From assembly GCA_044222195.1 (NCBI GenBank), contig JBGANS010000002.1, forward strand, positions 186,001-250,000: DNA of 64,000 bases, in the 5' to 3' direction. The DNA comes from JAHBXE01 sp044222195 (lineage in GTDB: Bacteria; Planctomycetota; Phycisphaerae; Phycisphaerales; UBA1924). This document shows positions 24,020-31,996 of this stretch, in pieces. The notes beneath the pieces were generated by a model. It saw only the letters and a program-made list of their open reading frames with translations. It searched no databases and was not told the origin of the DNA. Position numbers and translations under genes: made by a program. Within the stretch, counting starts at the first letter, position 1. Each line of letters begins with the position of its first letter.

Positions 24020-26530
24020 GCAGCCGGTCGCGACCAAGTTGATGAAACACTGAAAGTCGTTGGCGGTGAGGGCGGGCGTGCCGGAGCTGCCGTCGCAGTT
24101 GGCACGCGGGCTGCTCGAGGCGAAGAGGTCGAGAAACGTCTGGAAGTCCACGGGGCCGACGTTGCCGTCGGCGTTGATGTCGCCGGGAATGTTGGCGATG
24201 TGAGTGGCGAACTGCGCGCCGGCGATGGTGGTGAGATCGGGCGCGAGGCCGAGGTTTGTGGTACGGCCGCCGAGGCCGGGGAGCCATTGGTTGGAGACGG
24301 TGCCATCGGTCTGCGCGATGAAGGCGGCGATGCGGAAGGTCTGGCAGGGGGCGCCGGTCATGCCGATGTCGGCGTAGGGGAGGAGGATTTCGAATCCTGT
24401 GGTGGCGGTGGCGGCATTGGCCGAACTGGAGGCGGTGACGCCCGCGGCGTTGGTGTTGTTCATCGCGACATGCATGCCGTTGGGATTGACGCCGCCGGTG
24501 AGGAGGCCGTCGCCGTCGTTGACGGTTCCGTTGCCGCGATAGGTCTTGGTGGTGCCTCCGGCGGTGGGCAGGGCGAACTGGTCGACGTAGACGGTGCCGC
24601 TGGCGGTGTTGATCCAGAGCATGGTGTCGGGTGTGAAACCTTTGTCGAAGCGGGTTCCGGTGAGCTGGGCGACGCCGCCGGGCGGGTTGGGCGCGTTGGC
24701 AACGGAGAGCGGATTTTGTCCGCCGGGTTGGGTGTCGAGGAGGAGGGCGAGGCCGGTCCCGTTGGTCTGAAGGTTGCCGGTGATCCCGACGGCGAGGTAG
24801 CCGGGTTCGGCGCGGACGTAGAGCTGGTTGAGTTCGGAGACGTTGTCGCCGAGGGCGGTCGGTGAGTCCTGGGTTGCCTTGAGACGGCCGTAGACGTTGA
24901 AGTCGGAGGTGATGTTCTCGCCGTCGATGTCGTCGCGGCCGACGCTCGTCGGCGTGAGATTGACGGAGAGAATGCGGTAGCTGTGGGCGGGGATGGTGAT
25001 GCTGTAGGCGGCCTTGTTGGCCTCTGTAATCGCGGGGAGTGTGCCGCCGGCGATGATGTTGGTCGGGGTGGTGGTTCCGCCGGGGATGGTGGTCAAGGAG
25101 AGATTGAGATTGGCTGTGACCTGTTGCGAGTAGAGGTTGATGGCGATGAGAAGTGTCTGCTGGTTCGCGGAGTTGCGGAGGAAGGAGAAGATGCGGGTGC
25201 TGGAGTTGGGGACGGCGTGATAGCTGCCGCGGCGGAGGGCGACGTTGTTCTTGCGGGCGGCGATGAGGGTGCGGTATTCCTCGAGGACAGAGCCGGAGAC
25301 GCCGAGCTGTTCCTGGACGCTGCGGCCGTCGTTGTTCTGGGAGAATCGTGCGTTGTAGGCCTGGGAGTTGATGACGAAGTAGTTGGACATGGGTGGGCCG
25401 GCGACGGCGTTCCACTTGAAGGGTTCGCGCATGGGGATGTCGTTGGCGTCGGAGCCGAAGTTGCCCTTGGTGCCGCGCATGGCGATTTCATCGCCGTAGT
25501 AGATGTTGGGGGGGAAGGGCTGGGTGAGGAGTACGGCGGCGGCGACCTTGGCGCGCGGGAGGGAGTTGCCAAGAACGGAGGCGAGGCGGTCGGAGTCGTG
25601 ATCGTTGATTTCGGCGACCACGGTCTTGCCTGCGGGAATCGCGGCGATCGTGGCGGGGAGAGAGGAGTACAGGGAGGCGGACGTCTGGTTGATGAGCGAG
25701 TCGCGGGCGGCGAACTCGAAAGGCTTGGTGATGACGGCGTCGAAGCCGGCGGGCGTGAGGAGGTCGGTGCCGTAGTTTCCCCAGTCGCCGGGCTCGCCGA
25801 AGATGAAGACGTTGGGGTTGAGGGAGCGCAGGCTGGTGGCCCAGTTCTGCCAGAAGGTGATGGTGGCGCCCCATCCTTCGGGGGCGTTTGAATAGATGTG
25901 GTCGAGGCGGTAGCCGTCGACGCCGTCGGTGGTGATGCCGTCGCTGTTGGGGTCGAGCCACTTGCGGGCCCAGGTCGTGACGAGGTTGACGGCGTTCGCG
26001 TTGGCGAGGTTCCAGTGGATGAAACCGACGGAAGCGCCGCTCCACGTGTTGTAGACGGAGCCCGTGTAGCTGGTATTCGCGGCGTTGGTGAAGGCGAGGT
26101 ACGGGTCGTACGGCGAGGCGGGGTTGTTGAAGGCGCCCTGGTACCAGATGGAGTTCTGGCTGATGCCGTAGGCGACGTAGTCCAGGGCCACCTTCATGTT
26201 CCGGGCGTGGGCGGCGCTGACGAAGTTGAGAAAGTCGGTTTGCGTGCCGAACCAGGAGTTAAGCTGGCTGGCGTCGCCGTGTTGATATCCGTGGTACGCG
26301 GCGGAGGGGAAGATGGGGTTGATGTAGAGGGCGGTGACGCCGAGCTGCTGGAGATAGTCGAGTGAGGCGGTGAGGCCACCGAAGTCGCCGTAGCGGTTGG
26401 TGTCGTTGTTGGAATCTCGCCACGCGATGGGCATGATCTGGTAGAAGATCTCGTCGCGGTAATCGGGCTGGGCGAGGGCGGAGGCGGGGATGCCGGCGAG
26501 GAGGAGGAGGGAAAAGGCGCGAGTTGGCAT
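24014..26530 (-). CDS. secreted GH13 alpha-amylase-family enzyme with dockerin-like tail
   Basis: An 838-residue exported glycoside hydrolase. A signal peptide (about 1-21, ending ALAQ) precedes a GH13 (beta/alpha)8 barrel: IFYQIMPIAWRDSNNDTNRYGDFGGL, the nucleophile Asp210 in GVDGYRLDH, acid/base Glu246 in FIFGEP and transition-state Asp312 in NDHDS. A beta-sandwich region follows to about 760. The C terminus carries one ordinary-looking dockerin repeat (GDINADGNVGPVDFQTFLDLF) and one GC-type repeat (NCDGSSGTPALTANDFQCF). It should hydrolyse alpha-1,4-glucans outside the cell; subfamily cannot be fixed by eye. It is divergent from the GH15 gene across 147 nt. Confidence 0.88.
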   Translation of the reverse strand: MPTRAFSLLLLAGIPASALAQPDYRDEIFYQIMPIAWRDSNNDTNRYGDFGGLTASLDYLQQLGVTALYINPIFPSAAYHGYQHGDASQLNSWFGTQTDFLNFVSAAHARNMKVALDYVAYGISQNSIWYQGAFNNPASPYDPYLAFTNAANTSYTGSVYNTWSGASVGFIHWNLANANAVNLVTTWARKWLDPNSDGITTDGVDGYRLDHIYSNAPEGWGATITFWQNWATSLRSLNPNVFIFGEPGDWGNYGTDLLTPAGFDAVITKPFEFAARDSLINQTSASLYSSLPATIAAIPAGKTVVAEINDHDSDRLASVLGNSLPRAKVAAAVLLTQPFPPNIYYGDEIAMRGTKGNFGSDANDIPMREPFKWNAVAGPPMSNYFVINSQAYNARFSQNNDGRSVQEQLGVSGSVLEEYRTLIAARKNNVALRRGSYHAVPNSSTRIFSFLRNSANQQTLLIAINLYSQQVTANLNLSLTTIPGGTTTPTNIIAGGTLPAITEANKAAYSITIPAHSYRILSVNLTPTSVGRDDIDGENITSDFNVYGRLKATQDSPTALGDNVSELNQLYVRAEPGYLAVGITGNLQTNGTGLALLLDTQPGGQNPLSVANAPNPPGGVAQLTGTRFDKGFTPDTMLWINTASGTVYVDQFALPTAGGTTKTYRGNGTVNDGDGLLTGGVNPNGMHVAMNNTNAAGVTASSSANAATATTGFEILLPYADIGMTGAPCQTFRIAAFIAQTDGTVSNQWLPGLGGRTTNLGLAPDLTTIAGAQFATHIANIPGDINADGNVGPVDFQTFLDLFASSSPRANCDGSSGTPALTANDFQCFINLVATGCS

Positions 26531-26598
26531 GGGTGGAGGATACGGGACGCGTCAAGGGGTCATTCTGGGGTGGATGCCTCAGGGGGAGAGGTTTGTTC

Positions 26599-26627
26599 TT
26601 GACGGAAATGGGGTTTGCCCGGATGCT
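26599..26627 (+). promoter_or_regulatory. candidate promoter of the GH15 gene
   Basis: TTGACG (26599-26604), a 17-nt spacer and GATGCT (26622-26627). It would give a leader of about 45 nt that includes the GGAAAGGG ribosome site at 26663-26670. Confidence 0.35.
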
Positions 26628-26677
26628 CTGCTGGGAGCCGTGAGAGGATGCGGGTGGGAACTGGAAAGGGTTTTGTG

Positions 26678-29600
26678 ATGAGTTGTGCCTGGTCGCGGCG
26701 GTTGAGCGCGGTGGTGGCGATAGTTTGTGCGGGGACTGCTCTGGGGCAGCCGTCTTCGGTGGAGCACACGCCGGGCGCGCAGGCATTTGGCGAACCGGCG
26801 AATGTGACGCAGAGGGAGCCGGAGGTGCCGCGGGAAGAGGAGACGGTTGAGTTGTACTTTCGTGTCTCGTTTCAGTTCACGTACGACCGGGTAGCGGTGT
26901 ATTACACGACGACAGGGGCGGAGCCGGGGGGGACGTTCGGGTCGGGGAATGTCGGGACGCTTGTGCTCAGCAGCCAGGCCGGGCAGGTGACATTTGTTCG
27001 GAACGAGAACACGCCTCAGGGGACCAGGGATTGGTGGAAAGTGACGCTGCCGGCGAACACGCGGGCGTATGCGCAGACCATCAAGTACAAGCTGAGCGCA
27101 TGGAACTCGGGGGGTGGGAGCGAGGCGTTTGCGAATGGCGGAGCTTCGTATTCGTTCGCGAACAAGCTGGCATGGCCGGGGGCGGGTGCCGGGCAGCCGA
27201 ATCCGGGTCTTGGCTATCCGCCGGTGAACTTCTGGAAGGAAGAGGCGTTCATCGGGAACACATACACGGCGGCGATGCTCGATCAGAACGGGTCGTGGTG
27301 GGACATGTACTTTCCGACGCCGGGCGGGATCCAAGGGATCGGCACGCGGAACGAGGGATACAGCGACGGTCCGGATACGTTCCCGGCGCTGCTCTCGAGC
27401 GAGAAGCGCGGGCAGATGCACCTCAACCAGGCGCAAGTGGGAGTTCGGGTGAGCGGGACGACGCATTGGCTGGCGAACCCGAACGCCGCATCCTTTTCCA
27501 ATGTGAGTCAGTCGTATCTGAGTGATGAATCGGGGACGGTGCGTACGACGCAGACGCTTTCCGCGGCGAACATCGCGGTGGAGCAGTTCGACTTTGCGCC
27601 CGCGGGGATCGCGTATCCGAACGGCACGGGCGGCGAGCCGCAGCGGCACATGGTCGTGAAGCGGATGCTCCTGACGAACAACACGGGCAAGTCTCAGACG
27701 GTGAACGTGTACCTGTACATGGACCCCGCGCTCAATGGTGGAGATACGTACGACGTGATGTTCTGGGATCCGGTGCGAGGGTCGATGACGGCCTACGACA
27801 AGACGCGGCGGACGGTGCACGGGACGGGGGCTTTCATTTCGCCTCCCGAGGAATACAACATCACGACGTTCAGCGGGCTGGAGAAGAACATCGCGCTGTA
27901 TCTATCTGGGAGCATGAAGACGCTTGCGAGCGTTGGAGGTTCCAGCGGCACGGCCGCCGTGGACTCGTGGCGGGATACATCGGCGGACGACTCGCAGGGA
28001 TGGATCGGCCAGAAGGTGACACTGCCGCCAGGCACGCCCGTCGAGATCGACTTCACGCTGGTCGGCGCGCACTTCCGGCCCGTGCCGATCACGGGGAACA
28101 TTCCGGCGAACGACGGCGTGTACGACACTCAGATTGTGCCGGTGCTGAACTGGTTCGGATCGCTCTCGATGGCGGTGGAGCAGAACGTTTCGGACAGCTA
28201 CTGGTCGAACTGGCTTTCGTCGTGCGTTACGGTGGACCTGCCAGACAACGCCTATGACACGTTGTTCAAGCGGTCACTCATCGCGACGGCGCAGCTCCAG
28301 GATGGGGTGAACGGCGGGATAGTCGCGGGGTACCACAACGGGGCGTACTACTACGTGTGGCCGCGGGATGCGATGTGGGCGGCGGTAACCTTGGCGAGGG
28401 CGGGGCACATTGAAGAGGCGAAGAAGGCGATCGGGTTCCTGCGCGAGACGGCGTATCGCGATCCGGAGCCGGGCTTTGGGACCAATCCCTACACGGGGCA
28501 GACGTACAAAGGATTCTGGAAGCAGAAGTACACCACGGACGGGTACGTGGTGTGGGGCGCGCCACAGGTGGATGAGACGGCGGTTTTCCCGTGGGCGGTC
28601 AGGTATGTATACGACATCACAGGGGACACTGCGTTTGTCAATCTGAACTACGGCACGATGCGGGACTCGGTGCTGGCGATGACGCAGGACTCGCAGGATC
28701 CGCGGCTGTACTTCATCGATCCGCCGGGAACAGGGCCGGGGACGCAGAACCTGATGTACTCGAACAATGTGTGGGAGGACAGCTACGCGCCATTTGTGTT
28801 CAGCAACGCGAACATCGTGAGAGGGCTTCGGGACGCGGCGGCGCTGTCGTCGGCGGTGGGGAATGCGGGCGATGCAGCGGACGCCACCGGCCGCGCGAAC
28901 ACGATCAAGTCCGGGCTGGATGGGCGATTGGCGTGGGACGGCGAGAACACGGACATCTCGATGCTGGGGGTGGTGTACCCGTTCGAGGTGTATTCGCCGA
29001 CGGATCCGCTCGCCGCGCAGGTCGTCGATCGTTTGAACGGTGTGCGTACGAAGTTCAACAACTCGGCGCCACAGGCCGAGCCGCTGGTGAACTTCGCGGG
29101 CTTCCCGAACGATCAGTTCGGGTGGACGGGGTTGATCAACCGGTACTGGGGAGATGGGTACTGGGCGGGCGGGTCGTGGGGCGCGGGGCCGTGGTTCTTG
29201 AGCACGATGTGGTATGGGTGCTACTACGCCATGCGGCAGGATTATTCTGCGGGCAAGGCGGATATCGATACCCATAAGTCGAAGCTGGATGCGCTGATCG
29301 CGCGGCTGGGGCCGGTGGGGCTGGGGGCGGAGCAGATTGCGCCGCGGGCGGTGCCGGGAGATCCATCGCGGCCGGGATCGCTGTTGTATCCGGGGCAGAA
29401 TGATTTCATGCTGCAGGCGGCTTGGCCGAACGCGTGGGAGAGCATGTCGTTCTTCGCGGACTCGATCATGAAGTTTCTGGATTACAAGCCCGAGGCGACG
29501 GCGAACCGGATGAGTTTCGCGCCGAAGGTGCCGACGGCGTGGGGAACGATGACCTTCCGGGGAGTGACGCTGGTGAATGCAGCGCTTGGGCAGATGCACA

Positions 29601-30028
29601 AGGTGGACACGACGGTGACCGAGACGGGTTCGTCGGTGGTGCAGACTCTCACGAACACGAGCGGGTTTCCGCTGGCGTATTCAACGACGCTCCGGATTCC
29701 GGCGGGTGCAGGGGCGTGCGTGGCGGTGGCGGGAGGAACGGGAGGCGTTTCGGGTCGCGATGTGGCGCTTGGGAAAGTGGTCGTGTCGGGGCAGATGGCG
29801 GCGGGTGTGAATGCGGTGACGACAATCACGATCACCTTTGGGTACAACGCCAACTGCGATGGAAGTACGGGGACGCCGGCGCTTACGGCGAACGACTTCC
29901 AGTGTTTCCTGAACCTGTTTGCGAGCGGGAGCCCGGCCGCGAACTGTGACGGGAGCGCGGGGAACCCGACGCTGACGGCGAATGACTTCCAGTGTTTCCT
30001 GAATGCGTTCGCGGGGGCGTGCCAGTAA
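26678..30028 (+). CDS. secreted GH15-like glucoamylase/glucodextranase with two GC-type dockerin units
   Basis: A 1116-residue exported enzyme. ATG 26678 follows GGAAAGGG by 7 nt and gives a signal peptide ending TALGQ. After a beta-rich N-terminal part (to about 500) comes an (alpha/alpha)6-type domain with features of GH15: GGIVAGYHNGAYYYVWPRDAMW, GFWKQKYTTDGYVVWGAPQVDETAVFPWAV (compare QxDExG in glucoamylases) and a late NDQFGWTGLINRYWGDGYWAGGSWGAGPWF segment. The tail has NCDGSTGTPALTANDFQCF and NCDGSAGNPTLTANDFQCF about 28 residues apart. It would release glucose from glucan or maltodextrin ends, complementing the divergent GH13 enzyme. Family assignment is by motif resemblance only. Confidence 0.8.
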   Translation: MSCAWSRRLSAVVAIVCAGTALGQPSSVEHTPGAQAFGEPANVTQREPEVPREEETVELYFRVSFQFTYDRVAVYYTTTGAEPGGTFGSGNVGTLVLSSQAGQVTFVRNENTPQGTRDWWKVTLPANTRAYAQTIKYKLSAWNSGGGSEAFANGGASYSFANKLAWPGAGAGQPNPGLGYPPVNFWKEEAFIGNTYTAAMLDQNGSWWDMYFPTPGGIQGIGTRNEGYSDGPDTFPALLSSEKRGQMHLNQAQVGVRVSGTTHWLANPNAASFSNVSQSYLSDESGTVRTTQTLSAANIAVEQFDFAPAGIAYPNGTGGEPQRHMVVKRMLLTNNTGKSQTVNVYLYMDPALNGGDTYDVMFWDPVRGSMTAYDKTRRTVHGTGAFISPPEEYNITTFSGLEKNIALYLSGSMKTLASVGGSSGTAAVDSWRDTSADDSQGWIGQKVTLPPGTPVEIDFTLVGAHFRPVPITGNIPANDGVYDTQIVPVLNWFGSLSMAVEQNVSDSYWSNWLSSCVTVDLPDNAYDTLFKRSLIATAQLQDGVNGGIVAGYHNGAYYYVWPRDAMWAAVTLARAGHIEEAKKAIGFLRETAYRDPEPGFGTNPYTGQTYKGFWKQKYTTDGYVVWGAPQVDETAVFPWAVRYVYDITGDTAFVNLNYGTMRDSVLAMTQDSQDPRLYFIDPPGTGPGTQNLMYSNNVWEDSYAPFVFSNANIVRGLRDAAALSSAVGNAGDAADATGRANTIKSGLDGRLAWDGENTDISMLGVVYPFEVYSPTDPLAAQVVDRLNGVRTKFNNSAPQAEPLVNFAGFPNDQFGWTGLINRYWGDGYWAGGSWGAGPWFLSTMWYGCYYAMRQDYSAGKADIDTHKSKLDALIARLGPVGLGAEQIAPRAVPGDPSRPGSLLYPGQNDFMLQAAWPNAWESMSFFADSIMKFLDYKPEATANRMSFAPKVPTAWGTMTFRGVTLVNAALGQMHKVDTTVTETGSSVVQTLTNTSGFPLAYSTTLRIPAGAGACVAVAGGTGGVSGRDVALGKVVVSGQMAAGVNAVTTITITFGYNANCDGSTGTPALTANDFQCFLNLFASGSPAANCDGSAGNPTLTANDFQCFLNAFAGACQ

Positions 30029-30074
30029 CCGGGAGTGCGGCTGATTCGCTTCACAACAAGAGCCGAGTGGCGCT

Positions 30075-30102
30075 TTGGAACCGGGTCAGGCGAGCCGATA
30101 AT
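30075..30102 (+). promoter_or_regulatory. promoter, leaderless start of zinc-ribbon membrane protein
   Basis: TTGGAA (30075-30080), 16-nt spacer, GATAAT (30097-30102), then exactly 6 nt to ATG 30109. No Shine-Dalgarno. Confidence 0.55.
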
Positions 30103-30108
30103 CGAAGC

Positions 30109-30660
30109 ATGAGACGCAGGTCGGGGCCGATTCGGCGGTACGCGAGAATGGCGACGCTCACGCTGTTCCTGGGCTTCGCCGTGATCATCGCGGCGTCGAT
30201 GTATCAGCCGCTGCGGTTCAATCGCGTGGTGATTGAGAGTGCGCGGTTGAAGCGGCCGAGGGTTGACACATCCTGGAATCTCAGGAACGGAAAGCTGCAG
30301 TTTCGCAGGACGGCGTTTGTGCCGAGAAGCCGCCCGTATGCGCCGGTAACCGCCGGATGGGGGCCGGTTCGTATTCCGGGAGTGGGGAAGTGCTCGCTGT
30401 GGGAGGATGCCGCGCGGTCGGGGTATCGCTCGTGGTTCGTTGATGCGGACCTGTTCTGGCCGATGGTCGTTTTCGGAAGCGTGGCGGTTTGTGCGTGGTG
30501 GCATGGGCGGAGAGGGTCACCGGCGAAGTGCGTGGCATGTTCGTACGACTTGCGCGGCTTGCCGGACGCGGCGGCGTGCCCGGAGTGTGGCGCGAAGGAT
30601 CACGTGGTGTTCGTTCGCGATGAGCACTCGACCACGGGTTCAATGGCGAGAGCGGCTTAG
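30109..30660 (+). CDS. membrane protein with C-terminal zinc ribbon
   Basis: A 183-residue protein with a basic N terminus, a TM segment at about 14-35, an extracytoplasmic middle part rich in Arg/Pro/Trp, a second TM at about 118-135, and a C-terminal cytosolic zinc ribbon CVACSYDLRGLPDAAACPEC. Same architecture as the protein at 20602. ATG 30109 is fixed by a good -10 box exactly 6 nt upstream. It is convergent with pyrF and overlaps it by 4 nt. Function unknown. Confidence 0.65.
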   Translation: MRRRSGPIRRYARMATLTLFLGFAVIIAASMYQPLRFNRVVIESARLKRPRVDTSWNLRNGKLQFRRTAFVPRSRPYAPVTAGWGPVRIPGVGKCSLWEDAARSGYRSWFVDADLFWPMVVFGSVAVCAWWHGRRGSPAKCVACSYDLRGLPDAAACPECGAKDHVVFVRDEHSTTGSMARAA

Positions 30661-31505
30661 ATCGTCCGCAGTTCCTGGTTGAACTGCTTAGCCGCTGCGG
30701 CGACTGAATCCTGCCACTTGGCGTCGGCGTCCCTGAACGCGTACATGACGGAGCGGCTGGCGGTGACGAGGACTGAACCGTCGAGTGGCGACTTGCCCGC
30801 GAGCATGGTGCGGATATCCGCCGCGCTTCCGCCCTGGGCGCCGTAACCGGGGATGAGGAAAATCTGGTGGGGCATGCGGGCGCGAAGGGCGAGGGCGTCC
30901 TCGGCCTTGGTGGCGCCGACGACGGCGCCGACGTCGCTGAGTCCGCACGTGCCAAGGTGGCGGTCTCCGAGCTGAGCGACGTGGTCGGCCATCATTTCGG
31001 CGAGGGTGCGGCCGTCCGCGAGCTTGTGGCTTTGGATGGCGTCGCTGTCGGGATTGCTGGTGCGGACCAGGATGAAGACCCCGAGGCCGGACTTGAGATA
31101 GGGATCGATGGTGGAGAGACCGAGGTAGGCATTGACGGTGATGGCGTGGGCGCCCGAGGCGATGGCCGCGGCGGCGTAGTGCTCGGCGGAGATGCCGATG
31201 TCGCCTCGCTTGGCGTCGAGGATGATGGTGAGACCGAGGGTGGAGGCTTCGGAAATCAGGTGGTGGAGAAGGGCGATGCCCGGGGCGCTGTAGCGTTCGA
31301 AGCACGCGGATTGGAACTTGACGGCCGCGGCGTGCGGCGCGGCGGCGTGAATGACATGGTGGCAGAAGGAGCGGATGGCGGCGACGGGCTCCCAGTGCTC
31401 GGCGCGGACGGCGGCGGGGAGTTTGTCGAGAACGGGGTCAAGGCCGATGCAGGTAGGGCTGCCGGCGCGGCGGATGGAGGCGAGGAGGCGGTCTGAGAAG
31501 TGCAT
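30657..31505 (-). CDS. pyrF: orotidine 5'-phosphate decarboxylase
   Basis: A 282-residue enzyme of the longer bacterial PyrF type (about 270-280 residues), converting OMP to UMP in pyrimidine synthesis. Signatures are TCIGLDPVLDKLP, AVKFQSACFERY, the catalytic lysine motif LDAKRGDIG, and the phosphate-binding end FLIPGYGAQGG. No other pyr gene is nearby. It is divergent from the DUF971 gene; the gap contains a CTACTGTAAG / CTTACAGTAG palindrome that could serve both promoters. Confidence 0.92.
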   Translation of the reverse strand: MHFSDRLLASIRRAGSPTCIGLDPVLDKLPAAVRAEHWEPVAAIRSFCHHVIHAAAPHAAAVKFQSACFERYSAPGIALLHHLISEASTLGLTIILDAKRGDIGISAEHYAAAAIASGAHAITVNAYLGLSTIDPYLKSGLGVFILVRTSNPDSDAIQSHKLADGRTLAEMMADHVAQLGDRHLGTCGLSDVGAVVGATKAEDALALRARMPHQIFLIPGYGAQGGSAADIRTMLAGKSPLDGSVLVTASRSVMYAFRDADAKWQDSVAAAAKQFNQELRTI

Positions 31506-31555
31506 GGGATGAGGGGGTGGTAAGGCGACCGGATGAACGGCTGAACAGGTGAGCT

Positions 31556-31561
31556 TACAGT
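31556..31561 (+). promoter_or_regulatory. possible -10 box of the DUF971 gene
   Basis: TACAGT ends 9 nt before ATG 31571, with no Shine-Dalgarno between; this would give a leader of at most a few nucleotides. Confidence 0.35.
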
Positions 31562-31570
31562 AGCCGCGCG

Positions 31571-31909
31571 ATGAGCCAGCCTGTGCACATTGATTTGAAG
31601 AAGGACCGCGGGCTCACGATTCAGTGGGAGGATGGGGCTTCGTCGTATTACTCGATTGCGTACTTGCGGCGGATGTCGCCCTCGGCGGAAGCACGCCAGG
31701 TTCGGGAGCAGCTGGCGAAAAACCCGTTAACGGTGTTGCCGGCGGGACGGGGTGGGGCGCTGGTGGCGGTGGATGCGGAGCTGGTGGGGAACTACGCGAT
31801 CAAGATCAAGTTTTCGGATGGGCATGAAACGGGGCTCTTTACGTGGGCGTACTTGAGAGAGATCGATCCGGCGGAAAAGGGGGATTCGCGGGAAGCGCCC
31901 GGCGCGTAG
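31571..31909 (+). CDS. DUF971 / GBBH-like N-terminal domain protein
   Basis: A 112-residue single-domain protein. It follows the DUF971 pattern closely: IDLKKDRGLTIQWEDGASSYYSIAYLRR, then MSPSAEAR, and the end VDAELVGNYAIKIKFSDGHETGLFTWAYLREI. The domain is the N-terminal part of gamma-butyrobetaine hydroxylases and stands alone in many bacteria, where a link to iron-sulfur or P-loop ATPase (Mrp/ApbC) proteins has been proposed; nothing here confirms that. recG follows after 87 nt with its own -10 box. Confidence 0.85.
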   Translation: MSQPVHIDLKKDRGLTIQWEDGASSYYSIAYLRRMSPSAEARQVREQLAKNPLTVLPAGRGGALVAVDAELVGNYAIKIKFSDGHETGLFTWAYLREIDPAEKGDSREAPGA

Positions 31910-31984
31910 GGCATGCCGTCGCCCGGCCTCGCGAAGTCTCGGCTCCATTCATCTGCCGGGGCCGGAAGGGTGAACCAGGTTCAC

Positions 31985-31990
31985 TACCAT
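31985..31990 (+). promoter_or_regulatory. -10 box, leaderless start of recG
   Basis: TACCAT ends exactly 6 nt before ATG 31997, with no Shine-Dalgarno. Confidence 0.5.
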
Positions 31991-31996
31991 GGTGTG

